DNA from: JAAZAI01 sp050942875
GTDB lineage: Bacteria; Verrucomicrobiota; Kiritimatiellia; RFP12; UBA3636
Reading direction: 5' to 3'
NCBI GenBank assembly: GCA_050942875.1
Contig: JBMNOD010000024.1
Coordinates: forward strand, 1 to 42,220
Length of the DNA stretch: 42,220 bases
Position numbers and translations under genes: made by a program. Position 1 is the stretch's first letter; every line of letters starts with the position of its first letter. The notes under the pieces are model-generated. The model ran no database searches. It was given only the letters and a program-made list of their open reading frames with translations, and was not told the DNA's origin. Below are positions 1-9,400 of this stretch, in pieces.

Positions 1-410
1 ATCATCGAGAACGTCTCCTTGAACGTCTTGCAGAACTGCGAGAGGTCGTACATGCGCCGACGGAGCGCCGCCTTGGCATCGATGACTCGACCCATCATGC
101 CCTTCTTCTCCCACAGTTCCCATTCGGTCAGGATGCGATCCATCTTCTTCTTGCCGTAGAGCAGGCGCATGCGCCGGAAAAGCTCCTGGTCGTCGACAAG
201 CTGTGGCAACGGCACCTTCACGAGGATGTGGAAGTGGTTGTCCATGAAGGCGTAAGCAAGGACGTCGACGCCGGAGAAACCGGCGGCGGCGTTCATCAGC
301 CATTCAAGGCGGGGCTTCTCCTCGGCATCAAGCAGGAATCGCTGGCCGGAGATTCGACTGATGACATGGTATATCCCCTCGCCTTTCGCGAGAACTCGTG
401 GAAGTCTCAT
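1..410 (-). CDS. REP-associated tyrosine transposase (IS200-like, Y1_Tnp), 3' part cut by window edge
   Basis: Reading the minus strand from ATG at 410 gives an open frame of 136 codons that runs off the left edge. The N-terminus has the Y1-transposase (IS200/REP-associated) pattern: a short beta strand with HVISRISGQRFLL, then YAFMDNHFHILVKVP with the HUH-type metal-binding pair H59 and H61. The helix ending at the edge (LSQFCKTFKETFS) matches the segment just before the catalytic tyrosine in this family, so the tyrosine lies outside the window. An AAGGAG ribosome site (417-422) sits 6 nt before the ATG. These enzymes nick single-stranded DNA at hairpins and are associated with dispersed REP palindromes. 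It is divergent from the epimerase operon. Family call is firm; intactness cannot be judged. Confidence 0.85.
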   Translation of the reverse strand, partial: MRLPRVLAKGEGIYHVISRISGQRFLLDAEEKPRLEWLMNAAAGFSGVDVLAYAFMDNHFHILVKVPLPQLVDDQELFRRMRLLYGKKKMDRILTEWELWEKKGMMGRVIDAKAALRRRMYDLSQFCKTFKETFSM

Positions 411-474
411 AGACAGCTCCTTTTTATCGTTTTTCTGTAGATTAACATATGTGGAGAATGGATGCGAGCATAAA

Positions 475-490
475 ATAGGGGACAGACCCC
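475..490. repeat. GGGGACAGACCCC motif next to the transposase
   Basis: ATAGGGGACAGACCCC lies 65 bp upstream of the transposase start. A 15-nt identical stretch occurs inverted at 36555-36570 in an unrelated intergenic region. I recall GGGGACAGACCCC-like motifs beside RAYT/IS200-type transposases in other genomes; that link is from memory and is not shown by this window. Confidence 0.55.
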
Positions 491-504
491 AAAAAAAGGA
501 GGTT

Positions 505-533
505 TTGACTCGTCTGGAACCGGGTGGTATACT
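505..533 (+). promoter_or_regulatory. Sigma-70-type promoter for the epimerase operon
   Basis: TTGACT (505-510), 17-bp spacer, TATACT (528-533). Predicted start of transcription is near 540, giving a leader of about 65 nt before the ATG at 606. Confidence 0.7.
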
Positions 534-605
534 TTTGACCGCAGCTTAGGCAATTAGGCAATTGCCGGGCTCTAAAATCCATCCCCGCGATCAAATGGAA
601 AGACC

Positions 606-1520
606 ATGCCAAACCCAGCCCATCCCTCCAAGCAAGACGCGCATCGTGATCAAAACAAACCGATGCCGGAAACGCTCGACTATGCCGTCTCCGTCTCCCC
701 CGCCCTCTTCGGCAACCCCGACTGGGCAAAAGCCTTCCGCGAATCCGGCTTCACCAAGATCGAAGCTTCGTTCGGAACAATGCTTCCGCCCAATGAAGTC
801 GCAATCGCCGTCCAAGCGCTCCGACCGTTGATCCGGAGCGGCGATGTGGACGTCGCAAGCGTCCACATCCCCTTCACGCCGTTCGAGAAAATCGACGTGG
901 CGAGCCTCGACGAGAAGCACCGTCGCCACGCCGTTTCGCAATTCTCGGAATTTCTGCGCCAGACAGCGGAACTCGGTCCGCGGGCGCTGACAATCCACAG
1001 CGGCGGCGAGCCGAACGCTCCGAGCGAGCGAGAGGCAAAGATCGCCGCCATGCGACGAACGCTGGAAGACCTTGCGCCGCTGACCCGCCAGATGGGCGCC
1101 TCAATCAACGTCGAGCTGCTGCCCCGGACCTGCATCGGCAACTCGGAGCACGAGCTGCTGGCGATCGTGGAGGGCTTCCCAACCCAGGACGTGAACGTCT
1201 GCCTCGACGTCAACCACATCATGGCGCGCGCGGACGAACTCCCCGCAATCACCACCGCGCTGCTGCCGCGGCTGCACTCGCTGCACCTCTCGGACTACGA
1301 CGGCGTGGACGAATGCCATTGGCTTCCGGGGCTGGGCGTCATCGACTGGCCCGCCTTGATGCAGACGCTGCGCGGCGCAGCACCTGGAACCCTCGCCATC
1401 TTCGAGGTGACCGCGCTGGAGCCGGCCGCCTGGCAGGATCGACGCGCGCATCCGCGCATCCACCTTCGCAACCTCGCGCGAGCGCGGGCCGAGCTCGACA
1501 AACTCCTGACCACGACATGA
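606..1520 (+). CDS. Sugar phosphate isomerase/epimerase (AP-endonuclease-2-like TIM barrel)
   Basis: A 304-residue COG1082-type TIM barrel. Expected metal-site acidic and histidine residues appear in order: INVELLPR (Glu), VCLDVNH (Asp, His), SLHLSDYDG (His, Asp) and AIFEVTAL (Glu). Members of this family interconvert or cleave keto-sugars, inositols and related compounds using a divalent metal; the substrate is not predictable here. ATG at 663 (MPETLDYAVSV) is an alternative start, since homology-like sequence begins only there; 606 is kept because of the purine-rich GGAAAG before it. The stop overlaps the next gene's start (ATGA, 1517-1520), so the two are translationally coupled. Promoter at 505-533. 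Confidence 0.85.
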   Translation: MPNPAHPSKQDAHRDQNKPMPETLDYAVSVSPALFGNPDWAKAFRESGFTKIEASFGTMLPPNEVAIAVQALRPLIRSGDVDVASVHIPFTPFEKIDVASLDEKHRRHAVSQFSEFLRQTAELGPRALTIHSGGEPNAPSEREAKIAAMRRTLEDLAPLTRQMGASINVELLPRTCIGNSEHELLAIVEGFPTQDVNVCLDVNHIMARADELPAITTALLPRLHSLHLSDYDGVDECHWLPGLGVIDWPALMQTLRGAAPGTLAIFEVTALEPAAWQDRRAHPRIHLRNLARARAELDKLLTTT

Positions 1521-2350
1521 GACTTGGCGGCCCCATCTTCGCAAAAACCACGACACCGGAATCCTGGGCGGAGGCCGTCGCCGCCGCCGGCTACAGGGCC
1601 GCATACTGTCCCGTGGCTCCAGATGCGGACGACAACACCATCCAAGCCTACGCAGCGGCGGCACGCAAGGCCGACATCGTCATCGCGGAAGCGGGCGCCT
1701 GGAGCAATCCGCTCAGCCCGGATGCGGCGACGGCGGCGGCGGCGCTTGAAACGTGCAAGGCCTCGCTGGCGCTGGCCGACAAAATCGGCGCGCGCTGTTG
1801 CGTCAACATCTCCGGCTCCCTCGGCCAGAAGTGGGACGGGCCTCATCCCGGCAACCTGACTGTCGAAACGTTCGACAGGATCGTGGCCTGCGTCCGCGAC
1901 ATCATTGACACGGTCAAGCCGACGCGGTCGTTCTACACGCTGGAGACCATGCCTTGGATGCATCCGGACTCGCCCGACGCCTACCTGCGGCTCATCAAGG
2001 CCATCGACCGGAAAGCCTTTGCCGTCCACCTCGACCCCGTCAATCTGGTGTCCAGCCCCCAGCGCTATTTCGCCACCGGAGACCTGCTCGAGGAATGCTT
2101 CGCCAAACTGGGCCCGTACATCAAGTCCTGCCATGCCAAGGACATCCTGCTCCGCGAAACTCTGACGTTGCATCTCGACGAAGCGCCACCCGGGCAAGGC
2201 GTGCTGGACTACCCTGTTTTCCTGCGATGCCTGTCTCGATTGGATGCAGACGCGCCCCTGATGCTCGAACACCTTTCGAACGAAGATGCGTACCAGGCGG
2301 CGGCCGCGCACATTCGCAGCATCGCCGCCAAGGAGGGCGTCGCACTGTGA
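1517..2350 (+). CDS. Second sugar phosphate isomerase/epimerase (TIM barrel)
   Basis: A 277-residue protein starting MRLGGPIFAKTTTPESWAEA, paralogous in fold to the preceding gene. Metal-site motifs: YTLETMPW (Glu), AVHLDPVN (His, Asp), SCHAKDI (His) and LMLEHLS (Glu). The start at 1517 overlaps the upstream stop by ATGA; the longer in-frame extension to 1313 lies inside the upstream gene and is rejected. The stop at 2348-2350 in turn overlaps a GTG start (GTGA). Two epimerases followed by a dehydrogenase-type frame is a usual layout for a sugar or polyol catabolic operon. Family confident, substrate unknown. Confidence 0.85.
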   Translation: MRLGGPIFAKTTTPESWAEAVAAAGYRAAYCPVAPDADDNTIQAYAAAARKADIVIAEAGAWSNPLSPDAATAAAALETCKASLALADKIGARCCVNISGSLGQKWDGPHPGNLTVETFDRIVACVRDIIDTVKPTRSFYTLETMPWMHPDSPDAYLRLIKAIDRKAFAVHLDPVNLVSSPQRYFATGDLLEECFAKLGPYIKSCHAKDILLRETLTLHLDEAPPGQGVLDYPVFLRCLSRLDADAPLMLEHLSNEDAYQAAAAHIRSIAAKEGVAL

Positions 2351-2532
2351 AGTCCCATGCCATTTCCATCGCTGCAAAGGAACAGGCCCAGCTTGTGGAC
2401 ATCATCGCGCCGGGTGCGCTGGGCTCGACCGGAATCCGAGGCCCGACCCTCGATGCGCTGATCAGCCCGAGGACAGAGATTGCCAGGAACTACACCGGCA
2501 CCACCTTCCCTCATGAACTCTTGGGATCTTGA
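2347..2532 (+). pseudogene. N-terminal remnant of a zinc-binding alcohol dehydrogenase-family gene
   Basis: From a GTG overlapping the upstream stop, 61 codons encode VKSHAISIAAKEQAQLVDI, then GPTLDALISPRTEIARNYTG, then a stop. This matches the first about 55 residues of medium-chain dehydrogenase-like proteins (pattern: KSxAISI...LVE...GRTLxSLISPGTELA..Y.G..FP). A full protein is about 330-350 residues, so the NAD-binding part is gone. Likeness stops near 2511-2530, and the reverse strand there is the 3' end of a convergent gene that reads on into this remnant. I infer a deletion or rearrangement junction at about 2511-2530. Confidence 0.65.
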
Positions 2533-4387
2533 ACAAACGGAACGAAAATGCCGGCACTTCCCCCTCGCCGAAGGGGCGGCAATCAAGAACCGGGTCGGCT
2601 GAGCAATTGCATACGAGCACTGAAACCGCTCCATCGTCTGCCTTCACCGCCGAAACATACACGTCGGGATGCCCGGTGAACATCGGAAATGCATCCGGCG
2701 CAAGAAATTCAATGCCGCGCCGCAAAACATCGCCGGCAAGATATCCCCGGAACATCCCGGAACAGCGTGACAAACTCATCGCATCGTAGAGATAGACGAA
2801 GAAGCGCTGCCCTCTCGCATTCTCGTAGCGGTACGCGAGAGGCGTGGCACCATCTTCCTCAAGCATGACAACCGGATTGTTCCCCGAACCGACGGCACGC
2901 ATGCCAGTCCACACTCTTGCATTTGCATTTGAGCACAATGCTTTGATCCCCTTATCGCCATCTACAAGAAAGCGCGCATTTATTCCGCGCCATTCCCCGT
3001 CCCGACTGATGCCGCAGTCGACGCCCATGTCGGACAGTATCAAAGCCGAAACGGCATCGAGCAAAAGTGGTTTGCCAAGTTCCGACTCGGAAAGCGAACG
3101 AACATCCTCGCCGAAGGCCGCGTGGACGGAACTTTCGCCGCGATAGATGGTCGGAACGCCGGCGAACGCACAGGCGAAACCTGCATACGGAATCGGCCCG
3201 TCCGTCGTGCGCGGCGAAAGCGCAAAATCCGACGCATTGAAGCAAGACGACGATGAATGAATGCGAACACCAAGATTCGCCCCGTCGCCAAAGACCCTTG
3301 ATATCTCGTCGAGCGCAGCAGCGTCGCGCAAGTGCATGTCGATGTATCCGCGCTCGTAATCAGGGGGTGAATAATAGTCGATCATGTATTTGAGATTACC
3401 GTCATGAACGCCATCGGCGCGCATGGCGGCATCGAAGAGATCCAAATAGGAGGCCGGGCAATGGTATCGCGGACGGGGATAGGCATCGCATTCGGCAAGC
3501 AGTTCAATCGATGGATCCTCCTCGCGCGAAATCGTGCCGAAATTGCGGGCGATTTCGAAAATCGACGGGAGCATCATCCATGATCCATGCCAATACGGCG
3601 CCCCATGTCCACGCAGAAGCGGACGATTTCCCTCCCCCGCCAGAATCCTCGATATTTCAACCGAAGTCGCGCCGTCGATTCCATAAGTCGAATGCGGAGC
3701 GCACGATCCTATGCGTATCATCGGATCGACCTCGTCAACCGCATCCCTTACAGCCTGCGCGAATTCACGCATCGACTCGCCGTTCGCCTGAATGAAGGCA
3801 CGGCGAAGGGCATTGTCCTTGCCTGTGAATGCCGCCCGATCCAACTCTTCGCGCGTCAGATCTTTCATGCCCGTGATTTCGCGAATGCGCGCAAGGTGCA
3901 GAGGACACGCACAGGCTGCGGACTCCAGCGTCTCGTTGATGCGAAAATCATCGTCGAGAATCATCGTCCTGGCACCGCACTTCGCAACTGCCGCGACATG
4001 GTTTGCGATAAGATCGCGAAAACGTTTGTCAAAGGGACAGAAACGGCATGGCTGCGGAGTTCCGTCAAGTGCCACGAGCGGCTGAAAATCAAGTTTGATT
4101 CCTTCTTCGTTCTTGTCCTTGTACGCTTCAACTGAACCGCCATGACCGATAGTTTCGCCAATCCACACGACGGTTTCCATCCCGCGCCTGGCGAAGTAGC
4201 GCACGGTTTCGGCGAGACTTTCAATCTGCGGGCCCCACTGCTCTTCGACAATGCGTGCATCGGAATTGAAGACGAAGGCCCTGTCGGCATGGGCGCGTTT
4301 CAGTTCGACAAGGCATGCCTCGCGTGCCGCATCAGTGGAAAGCAACCTGCTTTTGACCGGAATTGAAAGCGTGTGTTTTCTATTCAC
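2462..4387 (-). CDS. Putative TIM-barrel glycoside hydrolase-like protein
   Basis: A 641-residue protein from GTG at 4387, only 2 nt after the stop of the upstream gene; the longer frame to 5026 is antisense-like sequence inside that gene. No signal peptide. The middle reads as a beta/alpha barrel with an acidic strand end (TMILDDDFRINETL), a cysteine pair (ACACPLH), then IRIGSCAPHSTYGIDG and YWHGSWMMLP. The C-terminal part (after about residue 540) looks like a beta-sandwich of the kind found behind GH42/GH5-like barrels. Exact family not recognised. The last about 20 residues (VHEGRWCRCSSWQSLSSG) are read from the reverse strand of the dehydrogenase remnant, so the natural C-terminus (about FSFRLFKI) was probably displaced. 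Third gene of the minus-strand cluster. Confidence 0.6.
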   Translation of the reverse strand: MNRKHTLSIPVKSRLLSTDAAREACLVELKRAHADRAFVFNSDARIVEEQWGPQIESLAETVRYFARRGMETVVWIGETIGHGGSVEAYKDKNEEGIKLDFQPLVALDGTPQPCRFCPFDKRFRDLIANHVAAVAKCGARTMILDDDFRINETLESAACACPLHLARIREITGMKDLTREELDRAAFTGKDNALRRAFIQANGESMREFAQAVRDAVDEVDPMIRIGSCAPHSTYGIDGATSVEISRILAGEGNRPLLRGHGAPYWHGSWMMLPSIFEIARNFGTISREEDPSIELLAECDAYPRPRYHCPASYLDLFDAAMRADGVHDGNLKYMIDYYSPPDYERGYIDMHLRDAAALDEISRVFGDGANLGVRIHSSSSCFNASDFALSPRTTDGPIPYAGFACAFAGVPTIYRGESSVHAAFGEDVRSLSESELGKPLLLDAVSALILSDMGVDCGISRDGEWRGINARFLVDGDKGIKALCSNANARVWTGMRAVGSGNNPVVMLEEDGATPLAYRYENARGQRFFVYLYDAMSLSRCSGMFRGYLAGDVLRRGIEFLAPDAFPMFTGHPDVYVSAVKADDGAVSVLVCNCSADPVLDCRPFGEGEVPAFSFRLFKIPRVHEGRWCRCSSWQSLSSG

Positions 4388-4389
4388 AT

Positions 4390-6444
4390 TCAGACGCCCG
4401 GATTCCGCAAGGCCACGTCCGAATCGTACGCCGCGATCACCTCGCGGACCTCGGGCGAATAGTTCTCGTAATCGACGCATTCCATGGTGATGCCATCCCC
4501 GCCCGCCTCGCTTGCGCAGTCGAGCAGCCTCCTGACCGCCGCCGCCTCGCCTATGCCGCAGCGCTTCGCGTATTCCATGTAGCCTGGCCGCTGGGGGAAA
4601 TTGTAGTTCATGATCGGAAAATACACCTTGCAGTCCCGCTTCAGCGACCGCGCCTCCTGCACCGTCGAACGATAGATGCGCAGCGTCGACCCCCACGGAT
4701 CGTTCCAGTCCGGCGCGATGCTCGACACCGCGATCGCGTCGACGATGCCGTCCCTCACGAGCCGCCTCCAGTCCGTCAGCCGCACAGCGAAATTGAAATC
4801 GGTCGTTGCGCCGACCTGTTCGATGCCGAGAACGAATTCGGACTTCGCGTCGCTCGCGTCGATCCGCTCGCGCAACCCCTTGCAGTAACGATACGTGTAT
4901 TCGGAGAGGAACTTCGTCCATTGCGGATCCCGTGAATCGTCTGGCGGCTCGCAGCCGTATTTCGCCTTCCACTCCCCGATCGCCGGCTCGACGTACCACC
5001 ATTTGCCGTCCCAGCCGCATCGGCAAAGATCAAGATACATCTTTTTCGGACGGTAGGCGAGCAGTTCCTCGACGATGCGGAGCTTGTGCTCGCGCACTTG
5101 CGGGTACACCAGCGAACACCCGCCGTAGCACGGCGAATCGTCCTTGCGGCGTACCCAGAACTGCGGATGCTCGAAGGTCCACGGCGAGATCGCCCAGGTG
5201 CCGTAGTGATTGTCCTCGACGGTGAGATGGATGCCAAACTCGACCCCGAGACTGGCGCAGTGGTCGGCAGCCGCCCGGATGAGATCGACGCCGCAGTCAT
5301 CGTACCGCAGCCAGCCGTAGACCTGTCTCATGGTCGCGATTCGCCGTTTATCGAGCGGCGCCTCCTTCAAAGGCAGCGACTCCTCCCTGCTTGGATAACG
5401 CTGGATGCCCGCCCCGTTTCGCCACAGCACGCTCGTCGCCCCCGTCTTCAGCACGTGATCGATGATCGCGCGCGAACCCTCGGCAGTCTCGGTCTCCATC
5501 TCCTTCGCGAAATCGAAGCTGTCGACGTACGCGATCTTCTCGAAAGTCCTTTTCGCCGCCTCGACAGGGGCGCGCGATCCCGCGCACGCGCCGTCGAACC
5601 GCCGCGCGCGCAGATACCGCCCGTCGTCGTAGAGAAGCGCCGTGCCGTCCGGATGCACGTCAGGATTGCGCCCTTCGCAGATCCGCCGCATGCCGCTTCC
5701 ATCCGGCCTGATCGCGTAAACGCACCAGCCGGGGTCGCCAACGGAAAACCCGGTGTAGACGATTTCCCCGCCGTCCGGCGTCCATCGCGGCGCATAGGCG
5801 CTCTGCTCCTTCGGGGTGAGCATCCTCGCCTCCGAACCGACGGGCGGCGCGATGAAGAGGTGCCAATTGTCGATAAACTCGGCCACCTCCGCCCAGACAA
5901 TGCAATGACCGTCCGGCGAGACGACGGGCTGGCCGAATCCGCGGCAGTCGACGTCCGCGATCCGGCAGGGCACGATGTCCCCGCCTTCGAGCGGCAACGA
6001 GTAGATGCCTGTTTTGGATGAATCGTACGCATCCTCCCCGGCGCAACGCGAGGAGACAAAATAGACCGTCCCGCCGTCCTTGGAGAAACTCGGCATGCAG
6101 TCCCTGAAGCGCCCGGTCGTGATTTTGCGGTCTTCGCCGTCGAGCGGGCGGTAATGGAGGTGGTACCCGCTCGTCGCCTTCGCCTGAAAGGCCGCCCAGG
6201 CGGTCTTGGTCTCGTTGCCGCAGGTGTAGACGAACCCCCTGCCGTTCGGGTGCCACGCTGGATGCGCGGCGTTGCCGGGACCGGTGTCGACGACCCGGCC
6301 CACGCCGTTTTCGATCAGCACGATACGGCTCCTGCCATCGATCGTCCGCTCGCAGAGAATGCGCGAACCGTCCGGCGAATAGACGCCGTTTGTGCCGGGG
6401 ATCGCCAGAAAGCCGCCCGACAGCTGCAGATCAGTGCCTGACAT
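4390..6444 (-). CDS. Fusion: TolB-like beta-propeller plus TIM-barrel glycosidase-like domain
   Basis: A 684-residue protein. Residues about 10-290 contain PD40/WD40-like propeller blades (YSPDGSRILCE, SPDGHCIVWAE, WTPDGGEIVYTG, IRPDGSGMRR, HPDGTALLYDD). Residues about 310-684 form a TIM-barrel-like region (VEFGIHLTVEDNHYG, KKMYLDLCRCGWDGKWW, VLGIEQVGATTDFN, VYFPIMNYNF, ITMECVDYENYSPEV) resembling predicted glycosyl hydrolases. No signal peptide, so probably cytoplasmic or exported by an unseen route. GAGGG lies about 9 nt before the ATG. It follows the 1032-residue gene by 14 nt and precedes the next by 2 nt, so the three form one transcription unit. Propellers of this type often bind polymer ligands; here it may present a glycan to the barrel (inference). 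Confidence 0.7.
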   Translation of the reverse strand: MSGTDLQLSGGFLAIPGTNGVYSPDGSRILCERTIDGRSRIVLIENGVGRVVDTGPGNAAHPAWHPNGRGFVYTCGNETKTAWAAFQAKATSGYHLHYRPLDGEDRKITTGRFRDCMPSFSKDGGTVYFVSSRCAGEDAYDSSKTGIYSLPLEGGDIVPCRIADVDCRGFGQPVVSPDGHCIVWAEVAEFIDNWHLFIAPPVGSEARMLTPKEQSAYAPRWTPDGGEIVYTGFSVGDPGWCVYAIRPDGSGMRRICEGRNPDVHPDGTALLYDDGRYLRARRFDGACAGSRAPVEAAKRTFEKIAYVDSFDFAKEMETETAEGSRAIIDHVLKTGATSVLWRNGAGIQRYPSREESLPLKEAPLDKRRIATMRQVYGWLRYDDCGVDLIRAAADHCASLGVEFGIHLTVEDNHYGTWAISPWTFEHPQFWVRRKDDSPCYGGCSLVYPQVREHKLRIVEELLAYRPKKMYLDLCRCGWDGKWWYVEPAIGEWKAKYGCEPPDDSRDPQWTKFLSEYTYRYCKGLRERIDASDAKSEFVLGIEQVGATTDFNFAVRLTDWRRLVRDGIVDAIAVSSIAPDWNDPWGSTLRIYRSTVQEARSLKRDCKVYFPIMNYNFPQRPGYMEYAKRCGIGEAAAVRRLLDCASEAGGDGITMECVDYENYSPEVREVIAAYDSDVALRNPGV

Positions 6445-6458
6445 GCTTCGCCCTCATC

Positions 6459-9400
6459 TTACCAAATCTCCTTGTGCACACCGCACGGCGGCAGTGTCAA
6501 CGAAACCCTGCCGCCATCGTGTTCGGGCAGGTCGATGACCGTGCTCTGTTCGGATTCGGCGACGTTGACGGCAAGCAGGTAGTTCTTGCCGTCCGCGTCC
6601 TTGCCGTACAGCCAATGAATGTCGCCCGAGACGTCGCTGCGATGCGTCGCGCGGTTGAAGAGCAGCGGCTCGAGCTCGCGAATCGTCTCGCAACTTTCCC
6701 TGAGTCCCGCCATCATCTCGTCATCGGTCTTCGCCTTGGAGAAATCGTTTGCGTACCAGAAAATGCCCGACACACCATGCACAAGGCACTGGCAGACCAT
6801 GTTCGCCTGCTGCCAGCGCTGCTCATGACCAAGCCCCCCCTGATCTTTGTCATCGCCGAAGCACGGCAGAACCATGACCACCGGCACTTCGCCACGCGTC
6901 GCGCGAAGCGCCTCGTCGATGAAGTCGCCGACCACACGGGGGCGTTGCGCAAAACGTCCGTCACGAACCGGGTAGCAGTCGAGCGCGAGAATGTCGCACA
7001 TCCGGCTGTAGAATCCGCAATGCTGCGGCTTGTTGCAGCACACGACCGACGGATGCCGGATGTCGCTCTGAAGAATGTCGTAGAGTCTGCGCGCGCGGAA
7101 GTTGGCAATCTCGCCATGCGGTTCGTCATAGACATACCACCACCCCATCGCGGGATGATCCAGGTACTGGCCAATCAACTCGTTCAGCACCATCTGGCCG
7201 CAACTCTCGTCATTCGAGAACTTCATCGGCTCCACCCAGACCCCAGTAAACCCCGCCTCCTCGGCCATCGGCAGGAATTCCTTTGGACGATCTCCCCACC
7301 AAGGACACTGCTGGACGTAGTTCATGCCAAGATCGCCAAGCATCTTGTAGTCGCTTTGCAGCGTATGGTAGACGCCGCGCGGGAAATAGGCCTCTCCATC
7401 CTTGCGGAAAACGCGCCAATCGTCCGCATCATGGAAGTTGCGCCTGAACGGCACCACCCGCACGGGCGCTTCGCTCGTCGCAAGCACAACTGCTCCCTTC
7501 TTGAGCGTCGCACGAATGGAGGCAGGCTCGAACGCGTGCAACTGCTTTGCGGCATTGTACGGATTCACGGCAATCCGCATCTTTCCACGCTCGGCCGGCA
7601 CTTGAACCGTCGCCGCGACATTCGTACCCGGACCGACCACGTCAAGCACCACCGTGCAGTCGGCAAGATTCACCCCAATCGGATTCACGTCGACCGAGAT
7701 GAGTCTCGTCTCGTCCCGATCCGCGCGAATGAAGCCGCGAAATGCAGGGGAATGGACGGTAAACGTGCCAGGAAGCTCCACCGCTTTGCGCTTCGGCGGC
7801 AATTTGACGCCATCAACCGTGATTCGGCATGTGACAACCGCCTTCCCGCCAAATGGCAGTGAATCGACTGCAACGACCGGCGCCTTCCGTTGCTCAGGGC
7901 CGAAGTCGACGGTGGTCGTCGATTTCACCACAGGCACGTCGGATTCGACGGATGCGATCGCATGTTCCATCGCCATTCGCACCGGTTTCTTCGTGCGATT
8001 CCGGATTTCCGGCAGCGTGTACGAAAGTCTTTCGCCGGGTGCGAATTCCGGAAAGCGCCAGTCATGGAAGAGTTTGCCGTCGGGAATCGAGAGTTTGTCG
8101 CCAATCAGATGATGGACAAGGTAGTTCTCCGTCTCGTCAAGCGAACCATAGGGACCTGCAATCCACGAGTTGTGCAGGATTGCGCGGCCTTTTCCATAGG
8201 CGGCCTCGACGACCGTCGCCGTATTGCTCCCCTCATGGCAATCGACAACGCTCCTGAAAAGCGTGTTCGTCGGCAGCGTCAGATGCGAAAAGACGACGCG
8301 TCCCTCGTTGCAATTCGGGAACGACACCACTTGCTCGCCCGGATTCGCCGCGCGGAACGGCCCTGTGCAACGACTCGAGGCTTTGCCGACGGCAAGCAGA
8401 GGATCAATCGTCTTGAGCCAACCGAAACTCCCTACATCCGCCCCAAGCAGCAGTCCGCCCCTCTCAAGGAATTTCTTGAAGTACGGCGCGAAAACAGACA
8501 TCTGGACCGTCTCGCCCTGAAGCTGATGATTCCAAAGCGTGTTGACCGTCACGACGTCGTAGTTGTCGAGCGCAAGCGCAAGGCGCGCCATGCCGACCCA
8601 CGAAGCCGGATATTTATCGCACGCTCGAACCGGCCAACCCGCATCCGAGAAATGGACGTCAAACTGATCCGCCCCGCGGCAAGCCACGCCCTTCGCATGC
8701 GGCTTGGCGTGCATTTGCGCGATTCGCAGCGGGAAGTCGCCATCAAGTCTGGGAATCGACTGTTCGTCGAGGTAGTTGACGCGCCCCTCCTTGACCTCAA
8801 TCGAACCGGCGGCCTGATAATCTGCCTTTCGGAGCCAAAGTGCGCCTTTGCCTGTCTTGACAAGCTTCCCCGTCCCGGAAATCGGAGTCCAAAGGAGCAG
8901 TTCGTTGTCCTCGGCCACGCATAGTTCAGCCGAGCCTTTCAACTCAAGCGACTTCGGGGCGACAATGCCGCCTGCAACGTATTTCCGGTGAACATACGGG
9001 GCGCCCTCAAAGACAATTCTAGCATCACCGACCACCCACGTTTCTTCCGTCCCTTCATACCGAAGCGAGTGGAAAACCATCTCGCCGCCAAGCAACTCCA
9101 GACGACTGCGGTCGTTCTTTGTGTTGAAAACATAACCTGCCCATAGCTCGCTCCTGCCGCCAGTCTGACGGAAAATGCCAGTCGCATTTCCCGACGAAAG
9201 CGTCATCCACCCATTGGTGAGCGTCAGGGTGCCGCCTTGCAGCTCATAGATGCCAGTCGTGGTGGCGCTCTTGTGTCCGAAGCCACCTGGCTGGAAGAAC
9301 TGAGGCGCTCCCTTGAGGCGATCGAAACAGACATTGCCCGACTTCTGGACAATCTTTGACGTCAAACCTCCGACGCCGGCGCGCGGCCCCATTTCCACGC

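Noticed and set aside
4388..5026. N-terminal extension of the minus-strand gene 2462-4387
   Set aside because: It overlaps the well-supported upstream gene in another frame and is Arg-rich shadow sequence; the GTG at 4387 fits the operon spacing.
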